Assembly: GCA_029559035.1 (NCBI GenBank)
Contig: JAKQCT010000032.1
Coordinates: 53,368 to 117,367 of the forward strand
DNA: 64,000 bases
Source: Acidobacteriota bacterium
GTDB taxonomy: Bacteria > Acidobacteriota > UBA4820
Direction: 5' to 3'
The position numbers were made by a program, and so were the translations under genes. Shown one piece after another: positions 42,809 through 52,111 of the stretch. The notes below the pieces were generated by a model. That model ran no database searches. It saw only the letters and a program-made list of their open reading frames with translations, and was not told where the DNA came from. The first letter of the stretch is position 1. Each line of letters starts with the position of its first letter.

Positions 42809-43963
42809 TCACTTGCTGTTAGAGACCCATTTTGCAATACGGTTCCACATTATGACTTCATTCACTTCTTGATATTCATTAAAACATTCGTCTGATCCTC
42901 TTGAAAGTATCTCTTCACGAAGCCTTTTCAGTTTTCCTTCGTCGTCATATTCAGATGATATTTTTAAGGACTCACAGCTTCCCTGATGTCCCATAGAGCC
43001 ATAAATCAGGCAATATTCCTTTTCAAAAGCATCTTTTGACACTTTTTTGTTCTTGGCATATTCTTTAGCATCTTTTTTCATTTCATCGTTCATCTTCACC
43101 GTCTCGGTTGCGAATTTCTTTAGCTCTTCATCCTTTTCTTTTTCAGACACTTTCTTAAAAAATGCCTTGACCTCATCCAGATCTGGCATAGTAACTTCCA
43201 AGGAACTGAGAAGAAAAGACTTCAATTGTTTGTCTGGCTCTTTCCAATATCTTTCCTGCATCGGCTTGGCGGCTTCCGGGGGAATAAGCCATTTTCCCAA
43301 CAAGATTATCGTGTTCATCCTGATGTTGTGATTTTCATCATTCAACTTGCTTATAAGAAATGGCACACATGCATCACCCATCTTTCCAAACACAAAGATT
43401 GATTGCCAATAGAATTGGTCAGGACTTTTACGCAGTACTTCTTCCATAAGCGGCAATCCGGGTTCATATCGGCTCTGTCCCAGATATACCAACAATGGAA
43501 ATCTTTCTTCCGGATCTTTTTCAGCTTCAACAAGAGAAACAATATATTTACCGCTCTTTTCTCCTCCGATCGTGGCAAGAGCCTTTATGCAATTGCCCTT
43601 AACCCGCTCTGTGAAAGTGGATTTATGAAGAGAGATCAACTGGTCTATGGCTGATTGATCCCTTGTCTCTCCCAAAGCCCAGACATAAATTGTAGTTTGC
43701 AAATTTGTGATCAGCGGGTCTTTTAATTTTTCTTGAAGGATTTTTGACACTTCCAATGGATATTTTTGGATCTCACAAGTCACTTCCACGTAGGAATTCC
43801 AAGACGCAGACTCACCCTGCTCCGCAATTTTGTCGAGCTTGCCTAAGAGATCGTTGGGGGCACAAAAAAGAACCCCCGGAAAGGTTAGCAGCACAACCAC
43901 AAAGGCTAACTTCCTGACAAAATTCAAAGAACCCATAAGTAAAATATCGCTCTTTCTTTTCAT
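42809..43963 (-). CDS. Secreted HEAT-repeat-like protein
   Basis: 384 residues with an N-terminal export signal (KLAFVVVLLTFPGVLFCAP; Cys could also be a lipobox, LFCA). Residues about 40-290 form HEAT-type helical pairs (KGNCIKALATIGGEKSGKYIVSLVE, FGKMGDACVPFLISKL). The C-terminus is Lys-rich with several Cys. AT-rich compared with neighbours, suggesting transfer. Upstream on the minus strand are TATAAT (43989-43984) and a GGGAGGCGAAGGGA SD region. Function not known; likely a periplasmic binding scaffold. Confidence 0.7.
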   Translation of the reverse strand: MKRKSDILLMGSLNFVRKLAFVVVLLTFPGVLFCAPNDLLGKLDKIAEQGESASWNSYVEVTCEIQKYPLEVSKILQEKLKDPLITNLQTTIYVWALGETRDQSAIDQLISLHKSTFTERVKGNCIKALATIGGEKSGKYIVSLVEAEKDPEERFPLLVYLGQSRYEPGLPLMEEVLRKSPDQFYWQSIFVFGKMGDACVPFLISKLNDENHNIRMNTIILLGKWLIPPEAAKPMQERYWKEPDKQLKSFLLSSLEVTMPDLDEVKAFFKKVSEKEKDEELKKFATETVKMNDEMKKDAKEYAKNKKVSKDAFEKEYCLIYGSMGHQGSCESLKISSEYDDEGKLKRLREEILSRGSDECFNEYQEVNEVIMWNRIAKWVSNSK

Positions 43964-44211
43964 TTCCCTTCGCCTCCCGTTTCATTATATCCCCATTTCG
44001 CAAAACGGTCGCACCTGGTTGAACCAAGCTCAGCTTGCCGCGCCCAGGGATCACTTCACGAATCAACAATTCATAGTAGAGCCTCAAATGGGAGCCTGTC
44101 CCGGTCCGCAATTTAAAATTTCTTATCCTGCCGATCCTGTATATCCTTGTCAAACCATTTTTGCTGTCCTGTTGACATCCCAAAATGGTAAAATAGGTAT
44201 GGGAGGATAAA
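43964..44211. other. Intergenic gap between divergent HEAT and RDD genes
   Basis: Contains the -10-like TATAAT for the minus gene and a GGGAGG SD at 44201-44206 for the plus gene. The middle part (44040-44160) has no credible frame and no repeat that I recognise; it may be a gene remnant. Confidence 0.5.
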
Positions 44212-44289
44212 CTGAGAATAATTCCCGGATGGCTCAAGAACCTGTTCAGGCGGAAGAAGCGGGAGAAGAAGATCCGTTTCTTCACCCCC

Positions 44290-44814
44290 ATGTCAGCAGG
44301 CCGCCAGGAAGCCCTCCGCGGGATCGAGCTGGCCCCCTTCGGTCGCCGCTTCTTCGCATTCGCCTTCGATTTCTTGTTCGTCAGTTTCTGCCTTTTTCCT
44401 TTCCTCATTCCTGACGCCGTGAACCGGATGGACGAAACGGGCGTCTTCGCTGTCAAGGTCGATCCCTTTCACGGCTGGGCGATCATTTCGCTCCCTCTTT
44501 ACTTCGGCCTCTGGACCTACTTCGGAAAGGGCAGGACCCTCGGGAAAGAATTGACCGGCATCAGGGTCGTCTCTCTCACCCACGACGAACTGGGCTTCTG
44601 GCACTCGATAGAACGGTCGCTGGGATACGGCGCTTCGATACTCGAAGGAGGATTCGGCTTCTTCCAGTTCTTCCTCCACCCCAACCGCCAGACCGTCCAC
44701 GACCGAATCGCCGAGACGATCGTCGTCAGGGATAGAAAGAAGGCTGCGGAGCCGCCTGCTGAAGAAGAGAGCACGCCAGGCCCGAAAGAACAGAACGAAG
44801 AAGACAAGAAATGA
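44290..44814 (+). CDS. RDD family membrane protein
   Basis: 174 residues from the ATG at 44290. RDD domain: LAPFGRRFFAFAFDFLFV (Arg and Asp), GRTLGKELTGIRVV and NRQTVHDRIAETIVV, with two to three membrane helices. Family role is often ion exchange or unknown. The C-terminus is acidic and repetitive (PPAEEESTPGPKEQNEEDKK). The ATG has no SD. The frame is open upstream, and a GGGAGG 5 bp before an in-frame CTG at 44212 would add IIPGWLKNLFRRKKREKK, a plausible basic N-terminus. Overlaps the next gene by 4 bp. Confidence 0.75.
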   Translation: MSAGRQEALRGIELAPFGRRFFAFAFDFLFVSFCLFPFLIPDAVNRMDETGVFAVKVDPFHGWAIISLPLYFGLWTYFGKGRTLGKELTGIRVVSLTHDELGFWHSIERSLGYGASILEGGFGFFQFFLHPNRQTVHDRIAETIVVRDRKKAAEPPAEEESTPGPKEQNEEDKK

Positions 44815-45089
44815 CTTGCGAACACCTCAGGAAGCTTGAAGAGGAACTGCTTTCCGCCGGTATAAAGGAGACATACCGGGGAACGCCCTGGACCGACAAC
44901 TGCCGGGAATGGGTCTATTTCGACGTGGTCCTCGATACCGCGTCGATCGCCGCGCGGATGAACTTCGCCCCGTGCGTCACGGTCCACGAGAACCTCGACC
45001 CGAAATCGGGCACCGAGCGCGGTTTTTACTGCTCCGAGTGTCTCGACGCCATCATGGGCCTGGTCGAAGGGGAAAAACTTTACAAGTAA
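44811..45089 (+). CDS. Small conserved hypothetical protein
   Basis: 92 residues, ATGA overlap with the RDD gene. Cys-containing (TCEHLRKL, TDNCREWVYFDV, FYCSECLDAIMGL), with YRGTPWTDNCREWVYFDVVLD as its most distinctive segment. CEH near the start and CSEC near the end could bind a metal. Not assigned to a named family; looks real because of coupling, coding composition and a normal stop before the converging kinase gene. Confidence 0.65.
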   Translation: MTCEHLRKLEEELLSAGIKETYRGTPWTDNCREWVYFDVVLDTASIAARMNFAPCVTVHENLDPKSGTERGFYCSECLDAIMGLVEGEKLYK

Positions 45090-45122
45090 TATTAGCCTGC
45101 TGATGCTTCGGAAAGACCCGAA

Positions 45123-47876
45123 TCATTTTTTCTTCTCGCGAAGGGCTTCCGCCTTATCCTTCGACGCTTTCGCCGCGGCTTCGTCCCCTGTCGCGGCGTA
45201 ATACTCCGAGAGGCTCTCGAGCACCGGCGCTACCCCGGGATTGTCATTCCCCAGCGTTTTTTCGTCTATGGCAAGCGCCCTCTTCAGGAGCGGCCCGGCT
45301 TTCTCGAACTTCCCTGTCTTCATGTAGTGTTTCGCGAGGCTCTTCATGGAGAGCCCCACTTCCGGGTTCTCGGGTCCGTAGACTTTTTCCATGATGGCGA
45401 GTGATCGTTCGTAAAGCTGTTCGGCCCGTGCGTCTTTTCCCTGCTTCGAATAGACCATCGCGAGGTTGCCGGTGAATATACCGACATTAGGATGGTCCGG
45501 TCCTTTCGCTTTTTCCATTATCGAAAGCGCGTGTTTGAGCTGGACCTCCGCCTCGGCGAACTTCTTCTGTTCTATGTAAAGCCTCGAGAGGTTGTTCGCG
45601 CATATGGCCGCGCTTGGATGGTCCTTCCCGAAATTCTTTTCCATTATCGAAAGCGCCCGCTTGTATAGAGGTTCCGCCTCGGCGAACCTTTTCTGGTTCT
45701 TGTAAAGGATGGCGAGGTTGCCGAGCGAGTTGGAAACTGCCGGGTGGTCCTTTCCAAGCGCCTTTTCCCTTATGGCCAGGGCCCTCTTGTAGATCGGCTC
45801 CGTCTCGGCCTGTTTCCCCTGCTTGTTGTAAAGCATCCCGAGGTTGTTCAGGAATACCGCAAGGTCGGGATGATCCTGCCCCAGGGCCTTTTCCTGGATG
45901 GCCAGGGCGCGCTTGTAGAGCGGTTCCGCCTCGCTGTACTTGCCCTGCTTGTAGTAAAGCATCGCCAGGTTGTTGAGCGGGATCGCCACTGCGGGATGAT
46001 CGGCGCCGAAAGCCTTCTCTTCTATGGCAAGGGCTCGCCCGTAAAGAGGCTCGGCGTCGGCGAACCTGTTCTCGTCCTCGTAAAGCCGCGCGAGGTTGTT
46101 CAGCGAAAAAGCCAGGTCGGGGTGATCGCCCCCGAGGGCTTTCTCGTTTATCTCGAGAGCGCGCCTGTAGAGAGGCTCGGCCTCTCCGTTCTTTTCCAGC
46201 TTGTTGTACGCCATCGCCAGGTTGTCAAGCGAGATGGCGACGGAAGGATCATCCTTCCCGAGGAGCTTTTCTTTCACCTCGATGGCTTTCCTATTGAGCG
46301 TGACCGCCTCGGCGTATCTTCCCCGCGAATAATAGAGTATCGCCAGGTTGTTCGTGACGTCTGCTGCAGGAACGCTATACTCGCCGAAGATCCTGCTCCT
46401 TATCTCCAGAGACCTTTTGAGGTACTTCTCGGCTTCCTCGTAGCTGCCGGTCGCGTGCATCATCAGCCCCATCTCGTTGAGTGTCTGGGCGACCTCCGCG
46501 CTGTCCTTTCCGTACCTTTCCTCCCTTATCCGCAGGGATTTTTCAACAAGGGGCGAGGCTTCCTTGAATAGCCCCAGCTTCCTGAAGACGTTGCCCATCA
46601 CCAGCATCATGCGGGACTGTATCTTCGGTTGGGAGACAAGCTCCCTTTCTATTCTTTCGCGGCCCTTGTCCAGGACCTCCCTCGCGGTGATGGAGTTGCC
46701 TCTAGCTTCGCCCGGGTCCGAGACCTCGAAGAGCCCGACGAGGAAGTCGGAGACCTGTTTCGCCGCTTCGGCTTCCTCTTTCGCCGTTCTCTCGGCCTGG
46801 CGGGCTTTCTCGGCTTCGAGCCTCGCCGCTTTCTCGGCCTTCAGCGCCTTAATCCACGAGAGACACGCGAAGATGGTGAGGATGGAGAGCGAGGTCATCA
46901 CCGCGCCGATGATCATCCTTTTGCGCTTTCTCGCGGGCTTCTCGATGATGCCCGTGATCCTCATGACCGATTCCCTCGCCGTCGGCCTCGCGTTGGGCTC
47001 AAGGGATGTCATCTCCTTCACTAGAAGCCTGATATCGGCATCTTCTATCGTGACGGATTCCCTGTCGCCGCGACGGTTCTTCTCCAGGAACGCGTCGAAT
47101 CCCCCGCTCCTGTCATAAGACTGGCGTCCGGAAAAAAGCTCTTCGACGAGTATTCCCAGCGAATAGATGTCGCTCTGAGTGGTGACGCTCTCTCCCCTGG
47201 CCTGCTCAGGGCTCATGTAACCGAGAGTGCCCATCACGACCCCCACCGTCGTCAGCCCTCCCGGATCGTTTGTGCCAAACGAAGATTCCGGCGATACCGG
47301 GGTTATCGTCTCGCCGTCGTGACTGATCGGCATGACGCCTGTCTCGGCGGCCGAAACCGGAGGCGGAAACTCCACGGTGGTTTCGTCGAACGAGAGCTGT
47401 CTCGCGAGCCCGAAATCGAGCACCTTTATGCCCCCGTCTTCAGTAACGAGGATATTGTCCGGCTTCAGGTCCCTGTGAATCACCCCCTTCTCATGGGCGA
47501 CCGAAAGGACCTCGGCGATCCTCTTCGATACCGCGAGCTTCTGCCTCTGGGAAAGCCTGCCTTCCTTCATCTCTTCAGACAATTTCCTGCCGGATATGAG
47601 CTCAAGAACGAGGTAATCTGCTTCATCCCCCTCGATGTAGTCGTATATCTGGCAGATGTCGGGATGGCCGAGCTGGGAGAGAACTTTCGCCTCCCTGATG
47701 AACCTCGACCGCGCCTCCCCATCCATGCGGTGCTCGGCCCTGATGCATTTGAGGGCGACCTTCCGCTCGAGCTTTTCGTCCCATCCGAGGTAGACGTCCC
47801 CCATCCCGCCCTTGCCGAGCTTCTCTTCGATGCGGTACCTGCCGACGATCTTCGCTTCCGGGCTTCCGCCAACCAT
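45123..47876 (-). CDS. Serine/threonine protein kinase with 11 TPR repeats
   Basis: 917 residues. Hanks-type kinase (about 13-310): GKGGMGDVYLG loop, Lys43 in VALKC, HRDLKPDN (catalytic Asp136), DFG at 154-156 and MSPEQARG. The segment from DFG to SPE is about 68 residues, clearly longer than usual, with Ser/Thr-rich insert. One membrane helix (about 321-342), then an Ala/Glu/Lys-rich coiled coil (343-380). Then 11 kinesin-light-chain-type TPR units of 42 residues (ALxxxEKALGxDHP...LNNLAxLY), presumably periplasmic. A sensor kinase for cell-envelope ligands is a reasonable inference. GGAGG precedes the ATG; a palindrome is at 47901-47918. Confidence 0.92.
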   Translation of the reverse strand: MVGGSPEAKIVGRYRIEEKLGKGGMGDVYLGWDEKLERKVALKCIRAEHRMDGEARSRFIREAKVLSQLGHPDICQIYDYIEGDEADYLVLELISGRKLSEEMKEGRLSQRQKLAVSKRIAEVLSVAHEKGVIHRDLKPDNILVTEDGGIKVLDFGLARQLSFDETTVEFPPPVSAAETGVMPISHDGETITPVSPESSFGTNDPGGLTTVGVVMGTLGYMSPEQARGESVTTQSDIYSLGILVEELFSGRQSYDRSGGFDAFLEKNRRGDRESVTIEDADIRLLVKEMTSLEPNARPTARESVMRITGIIEKPARKRKRMIIGAVMTSLSILTIFACLSWIKALKAEKAARLEAEKARQAERTAKEEAEAAKQVSDFLVGLFEVSDPGEARGNSITAREVLDKGRERIERELVSQPKIQSRMMLVMGNVFRKLGLFKEASPLVEKSLRIREERYGKDSAEVAQTLNEMGLMMHATGSYEEAEKYLKRSLEIRSRIFGEYSVPAADVTNNLAILYYSRGRYAEAVTLNRKAIEVKEKLLGKDDPSVAISLDNLAMAYNKLEKNGEAEPLYRRALEINEKALGGDHPDLAFSLNNLARLYEDENRFADAEPLYGRALAIEEKAFGADHPAVAIPLNNLAMLYYKQGKYSEAEPLYKRALAIQEKALGQDHPDLAVFLNNLGMLYNKQGKQAETEPIYKRALAIREKALGKDHPAVSNSLGNLAILYKNQKRFAEAEPLYKRALSIMEKNFGKDHPSAAICANNLSRLYIEQKKFAEAEVQLKHALSIMEKAKGPDHPNVGIFTGNLAMVYSKQGKDARAEQLYERSLAIMEKVYGPENPEVGLSMKSLAKHYMKTGKFEKAGPLLKRALAIDEKTLGNDNPGVAPVLESLSEYYAATGDEAAAKASKDKAEALREKKK

Positions 47877-47900
47877 CGAAACCTCCGCCGCTCTTTAGCG

Positions 47901-47918
47901 GTTGACCGGCCGGTCAAC
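47901..47918. promoter_or_regulatory. Perfect 18-bp palindrome upstream of kinase gene
   Basis: GTTGACCGGCCGGTCAAC is a perfect dyad 25 bp upstream of the kinase ATG, in the divergent region with the gene at 48105. It looks like an operator for a dimeric regulator; none is identified. Confidence 0.45.
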
Positions 47919-48104
47919 TGCAATCGTCACGCCTTCAGGATCCTGAACATGAAGCAACAAACGATCATCGGCGCTGAAGAACCGTTGATATTTTACATCA
48001 GGTCCGTCAAAAGCGGGACAAAGCCGTTCGCGCGTTTCCCGCCGGCGCGGCATTTTTATCATCAAGCCTTCTGTTATAGAATGATTTAGGAAGGAGTACC
48101 GACA

Positions 48105-49502
48105 ATGGCGGAAACAACAGTTTTGCGACCGTTCTCCAGGGGCTTCCGCCGCATGGCGGCATGTCTTATTGCGGCTGTGGTTTCTGCCAGCACCATTCCC
48201 TTTGCCGCTCAAACCCCGGGCATCACCGGTTACGCGGGAACCTCCCAGGCCATCCTATCCTCATTCTGCGAAACAGCTGACGGCGGCACGATAGCGGCAG
48301 GATACATCCAGGGAACGTCGACCGGCCCGGAGTCGACAACATACGACGCCCTCGTCGTGAAGTTCGACGCTTCCGGGAACATAGAATGGCAGAAGAGCTA
48401 CGGAAAGGAAGGCAACGATTTCGCCTTCGCGATAACTCCCGCGGATGACGGCGGTTATGTGGTCGCCGGTGAGACCTACTCCTTCGGCGCAATCCAGGAC
48501 GACGTCCTTGTCTTCAGGATCGACAACGCGGGAGGACTTGTCTGGGCGAAGCGCCTGGGTGGGACGGACGAAGACTGGGGCGTAGATGTGAAAAGAAGCG
48601 CGAACGGAGGTTTTGTGGTCCTCGGCAACACTCGCGCGGGAGGGACCGCTGAAGCCTCGTCCACATACAAATTGCTACTTATCGGGCTCGATTCCCGGGG
48701 CGAACTGCTCTGGCAGAAAAGCTACGGTGGCAGCGGGGACGATCTTGCATACTCCCTCACGCGCACCAAAGAAAGTGAATTCATCGTGACGGGAGCCACC
48801 GGTTCCTTCGGCGGGGGCGGCGTCAACGGAGTGGTGATGAAGACCGACGCCGGCGGGATCATCAAATGGCAGAAATATTTCGCCACGCAGGGCGACGATT
48901 ATCTCTTCTGCGCGACCGAAGCGAGCGACGGAGGTTACCTCGTGGCGGGCGAAAGCTTCCTGGAAGGGAAAAGCACCGAATCCAACGCCTGGCTGGTCCG
49001 CCTCTCCGAGACCGGAGGGGACGAGTGGCAGAAGGCATACGGCTTCGGGATGAACGATTACGCGATGGGAGTGACAAACTCCGGGAAACACGGATTCATA
49101 ATCGTGGGGGGCACTTCGACCTCCTCCGTTTTCCAAGAATCGTGGGCGATGAAGCTGGACTGGTCGGGGAAGGTCAAGTGGAAAAAGAGTTACGACCTGA
49201 CGGGCAACGACATCCTTTACTCCGTGCGCAGTCTGGATAACGGCGGGTTCCAGGCCGTGGGAGCCTTTTCCGCGGCGGAAGCGGCTTCGCCGTTCATCGT
49301 CGTCTCAGACAAGAGCGGTTCCCCGGGAAGCTCCTGCGATGCGGCAAAGGATTCGCAGATCTCGAGGAAATGGATATCCGCGGGTTCGGGGCTGACCGGC
49401 TATGTCCCGTCGGACCCGGCGCTAACATCTTCCGGGATCAAAAGCTCGGTGACGGTGACGACGGTCACTCTCGCGGGCGAAACGGTGTGCGGAGATAACT
49501 GA
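48105..49502 (+). CDS. Secreted beta-propeller-like repeat protein
   Basis: 465 residues, AAGGAG before the ATG and a TATAGA box upstream. Twin-arginine-like or Sec signal (RGFRRMAACLIAAVVSAST). Six repeats of about 55-60 residues: W-K/Q-K-x-Y-G/D then GNDFAFAI, DGGYVVAGET, with D-xx-G-N/E-I-x-W. This matches a family predicted as six- or seven-bladed propellers common in exported proteins. The C-terminal part has a Cys pair and a Ser/Thr-rich tail. Divergent from the kinase-TPR gene. Ligand unknown. Confidence 0.75.
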   Translation: MAETTVLRPFSRGFRRMAACLIAAVVSASTIPFAAQTPGITGYAGTSQAILSSFCETADGGTIAAGYIQGTSTGPESTTYDALVVKFDASGNIEWQKSYGKEGNDFAFAITPADDGGYVVAGETYSFGAIQDDVLVFRIDNAGGLVWAKRLGGTDEDWGVDVKRSANGGFVVLGNTRAGGTAEASSTYKLLLIGLDSRGELLWQKSYGGSGDDLAYSLTRTKESEFIVTGATGSFGGGGVNGVVMKTDAGGIIKWQKYFATQGDDYLFCATEASDGGYLVAGESFLEGKSTESNAWLVRLSETGGDEWQKAYGFGMNDYAMGVTNSGKHGFIIVGGTSTSSVFQESWAMKLDWSGKVKWKKSYDLTGNDILYSVRSLDNGGFQAVGAFSAAEAASPFIVVSDKSGSPGSSCDAAKDSQISRKWISAGSGLTGYVPSDPALTSSGIKSSVTVTTVTLAGETVCGDN

Positions 49503-49533
49503 AGAGGACTCGAGCTTCCTCAAGTTTTTCTTG

Positions 49534-49542
49534 TGATAAAAT
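49534..49542 (+). promoter_or_regulatory. Extended -10 promoter for purN operon
   Basis: TGATAAAAT (TG, one base, TAAAAT) 23 bp upstream of the purN ATG. No clear -35. Confidence 0.4.
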
Positions 49543-49564
49543 GCTGTTTTTCGGAGAACGAAGA

Positions 49565-50227
49565 ATGAAAAAGGTTGGAATTCTTATTTCCGGGCGCGGC
49601 TCCAACATGACAGCCCTGCTCGAAGCGATGAAGGAACCGGGATTCCCCGCCTCATGCGCCCTGGTCATATCCAACATCGCCTCCGCCGAAGGCCTCTCCA
49701 GGGCGGAAGCTATGGGCGTGAAGACGATGGTCATCGACCACAAGGCGTCCAAGACTCGGGAAGAACACGACGCGAAGATGATCGAAGCCCTCAAGGCTGA
49801 AGGCGTAGAGATCGTCTGCCTCGCGGGCTACATGCGCCTGCTCTCGCCTCTCTTCATCAGGACTTTCCCGAACGCGATCCTGAACATCCATCCCGCCCTC
49901 CTTCCCTCGTTCCCCGGCCTCCACGTTCAGGCTAAGGCGCTCGAAGCGGGCGTGGCGTTCTCGGGCTGCACCGTCCATCTCGTGGACGAGCTTTGCGACA
50001 ACGGGCCGATCCTCCTGCAGGCGGCGGTGCCGATCTACCCCGACGACACGGAGGAAGCCCTTTCCGGAAGGATCCTCAAGTACGAGCACAGGCTCTATCC
50101 GATAAGCCTCAAGCTTTTCGCCGAAGGCAAGTTCAAGCTGTGCGGGAGCAGGGCGCGGCTTTCCATCGACAGGGACGAATACCAGCGGCTCCTCCAGAGC
50201 CTTGTTTCACTCGGAGACGATCAATGA
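49565..50227 (+). CDS. purN: Phosphoribosylglycinamide formyltransferase
   Basis: 220 residues; start at 49565 (CGGAG upstream, [15 protein letters not shown]). Transfers formyl from 10-formyl-THF to GAR in purine synthesis. Catalytic Asn-His-Asp are in [24 protein letters not shown] (N, H) and [11 protein letters not shown] (D). Also contains the SGRGSN phosphate loop. Overlaps tyrS by 4 bp. Confidence 0.95.
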   Translation: MKKVGILISGRGSNMTALLEAMKEPGFPASCALVISNIASAEGLSRAEAMGVKTMVIDHKASKTREEHDAKMIEALKAEGVEIVCLAGYMRLLSPLFIRTFPNAILNIHPALLPSFPGLHVQAKALEAGVAFSGCTVHLVDELCDNGPILLQAAVPIYPDDTEEALSGRILKYEHRLYPISLKLFAEGKFKLCGSRARLSIDRDEYQRLLQSLVSLGDDQ

Positions 50228-51447
50228 AGGAACGGATAGACAGCGACTTCTCGCTCCTCGCAAAAGGGGCGGTGAACCTTGTAGACGAAGCGACGCTCAA
50301 GAAAAAACTGGAAAGGTCCGTCAAAACGGGGAAGCCCCTCGTCGTGAAGGCGGGCTTCGACCCCTCCGCCCCGGACCTGCACCTCGGCCACACGGTGGTC
50401 CTCAGGAAGATGAAAGCCTTCCAGGACCTCGGCCACACGGTCGTCTTCGTCATCGGCGACTTCACGGGGATGATCGGCGACCCGACGGGAAAGAACGCCA
50501 CGCGCCCCCAGCTCTCCCGCGAGGAGATCGAGCAGAACGCGGAGACCTACAAGAAGCAGGTGTTCAAGATCCTCGATCCGGAAAAGACCGTCGTCAGGTT
50601 CAATTCCGAGTGGCTCTCCAAGCTCGGCGCCGAAGGGCTGATAAGGCTCGCGGGGAAATACACGGTCGCGAGGATGCTCGAGCGGGACGACTTCAAGAAA
50701 AGGTTCAAGGAGGAAAGGCCCATCCACATCCACGAGTTCATGTATCCCCTCGCCCAGGCGTACGATTCGGTCGCGCTTCAGGCCGACGTGGAGCTGGGCG
50801 GCTCCGACCAGCTCTTCAACCTTCTCGTCGGAAGGGACATACAGCGCGAGTTCGGGCAGGAAGAGCAGGTGGTCCTCACGATGCCGCTCCTCGAAGGCAC
50901 GGACGGCGTCGAAAAGATGTCCAAGTCGCTGGGCAACTACATCGGAATCAACGAAAAGCCCAACGACATCTTCGGGAAGATAATGAGCGTCTCGGACGAG
51001 ATGATGTGGAGGTACTACCTTCTCTGCACCGATTTTTCTCCGGCGCAGGTCGAGGCGGTAAAAGCCGAAGTCGCGGGAGGCTCTTTACATCCTATGGAAG
51101 CGAAGAAGCGGCTCGGGGAACTTGTGATCTCCTATTACTACGCGGCCGCGGAAGCCAAAGAAGCGAGAGCCCGTTTCGAGACTGTCTTCTCGAAAAAGGA
51201 GGTTCCCGACAACATCGAAGAAGTGGTCCTGAAGAAAGGCGAGCCGGTGCCGTTCCCCAGGTTCATAGTCGACATGAAGATGGCATCGTCGGCAAGCGAG
51301 GCGAGAAGGCTCATAGAGCAGGGCGGCGTCACCCTCGGCGGAGAGAAGGTGACCGACATCCACGCGAACTTCCCGAAAGACAAAGAGGGAACGGCGATCC
51401 TTAAGGTCGGCAAACTCAAGATGAAAAAGATAAAAGTGGAGGAGTGA
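50224..51447 (+). CDS. tyrS: Tyrosyl-tRNA synthetase
   Basis: 407 residues, TyrRS of the bacterial type (TyrZ-like branch). HIGH motif variant HLGH in [15 protein letters not shown] intact in [11 protein letters not shown], and a C-terminal S4-like RNA-binding domain ([23 protein letters not shown]). Class I synthetase in the cytoplasm. ATG overlaps the purN stop. Followed by the TatA-zinc ribbon gene. Confidence 0.96.
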   Translation: MKERIDSDFSLLAKGAVNLVDEATLKKKLERSVKTGKPLVVKAGFDPSAPDLHLGHTVVLRKMKAFQDLGHTVVFVIGDFTGMIGDPTGKNATRPQLSREEIEQNAETYKKQVFKILDPEKTVVRFNSEWLSKLGAEGLIRLAGKYTVARMLERDDFKKRFKEERPIHIHEFMYPLAQAYDSVALQADVELGGSDQLFNLLVGRDIQREFGQEEQVVLTMPLLEGTDGVEKMSKSLGNYIGINEKPNDIFGKIMSVSDEMMWRYYLLCTDFSPAQVEAVKAEVAGGSLHPMEAKKRLGELVISYYYAAAEAKEARARFETVFSKKEVPDNIEEVVLKKGEPVPFPRFIVDMKMASSASEARRLIEQGGVTLGGEKVTDIHANFPKDKEGTAILKVGKLKMKKIKVEE

Positions 51448-51449
51448 AC

Positions 51450-51707
51450 ATGCTTATGATTGCTCCGTTGCTGCTTTTCGGTTCTCTCGGGATGACCGAG
51501 CTTCTCGTCATACTCGCGATCCTTCTCCTGATCTTCGGCGCCGCGAAGCTTCCCCAGCTCGGAGGCGCGCTCGGAAAGACGATCAGGAACTTCAAGGACG
51601 AGATGAAGGATGGACAGGCTCCGCCCCTCAAATGCCCCAAGTGCGATGCGGAGATAACTGACCCCGCAGGCGAGTTCTGCCCTAAATGCGGACAAAAAGT
51701 AAAGTAG
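51450..51707 (+). CDS. TatA-like twin-arginine translocase subunit with C-terminal zinc ribbon
   Basis: 85 residues; start ATG 51450 with GGAGG upstream. One membrane helix ([21 protein letters not shown]) followed by the amphipathic helix [20 protein letters not shown], typical TatA/E. Unusually it continues into CPKCDAEI...FCPKCGQKV, a zinc ribbon. tatB/tatC are not in the window. It could be a normal TatA with a decoration that binds a cytosolic partner, or a specialised paralogue. Confidence 0.85.
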   Translation: MLMIAPLLLFGSLGMTELLVILAILLLIFGAAKLPQLGGALGKTIRNFKDEMKDGQAPPLKCPKCDAEITDPAGEFCPKCGQKVK

Positions 51708-52111
51708 CGAAGAAGCGGAGCATCCCGCCCTGGGTCTACCTTTCCCTGGGGTACGCGATAGCGGCGCTGCTGGCGCTGCTCCACCTCTCAGCGTTCGTTC
51801 TGAAATTCCACGAACTATCGAAACTCTTCCCCGCTTATTCGACGACCCCCTGGCATGAACTGGCGGTCCTCCTGGGCGGCCCAGTTGCCATCCTTCTGTC
51901 AATCGCCGTGAGTTTTAAAAAGAGGAAGCTCGCCGGCGCGCTTCTCCTGCTCGGAGCAGCGCTATTCTCCGCCGGCATCGCCTTCCAGAGCGGATACTTC
52001 CTCAAGACATACCTCCTGAGAATGGCCATTCTGGGATTGCCTCAGATCATCGCGGGGATCTGCTTTTTAAGATCGGGAAAAACCGAGAAGACAAGAAATG
52101 ACTGGATGTGA
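51686..52111 (+). CDS. Small multi-pass membrane protein, 3' end possibly altered
   Basis: 141 residues, about four membrane helices (17-40, 60-77, 80-105, 110-130), overlapping the TatA-like gene by 22 bp with no clear SD. Not recognised. Its end (EKTRNDWM) overlaps the start of the orphan Rhs tip gene by 14 bp, so the original C-terminus may have been replaced when the Rhs DNA arrived. Confidence 0.6.
   Translation: MRTKSKVAKKRSIPPWVYLSLGYAIAALLALLHLSAFVLKFHELSKLFPAYSTTPWHELAVLLGGPVAILLSIAVSFKKRKLAGALLLLGAALFSAGIAFQSGYFLKTYLLRMAILGLPQIIAGICFLRSGKTEKTRNDWM

Noticed and set aside
44040..44160. Possible gene remnant between the HEAT and RDD genes
   Set aside because: All frames are broken and no family was recognisable, so no call was made.
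45123..46600. 126-bp periodic repeats
   Set aside because: They are 42-residue TPR units within the kinase gene.
44797..52106. Shared 18-bp sequence around AGACAAGAAATGACT at about 44798 and 52090
   Set aside because: Both are Lys/Glu-rich gene ends followed by ATGACT; probably coincidence, although a recombination role for the Rhs tip cannot be excluded.
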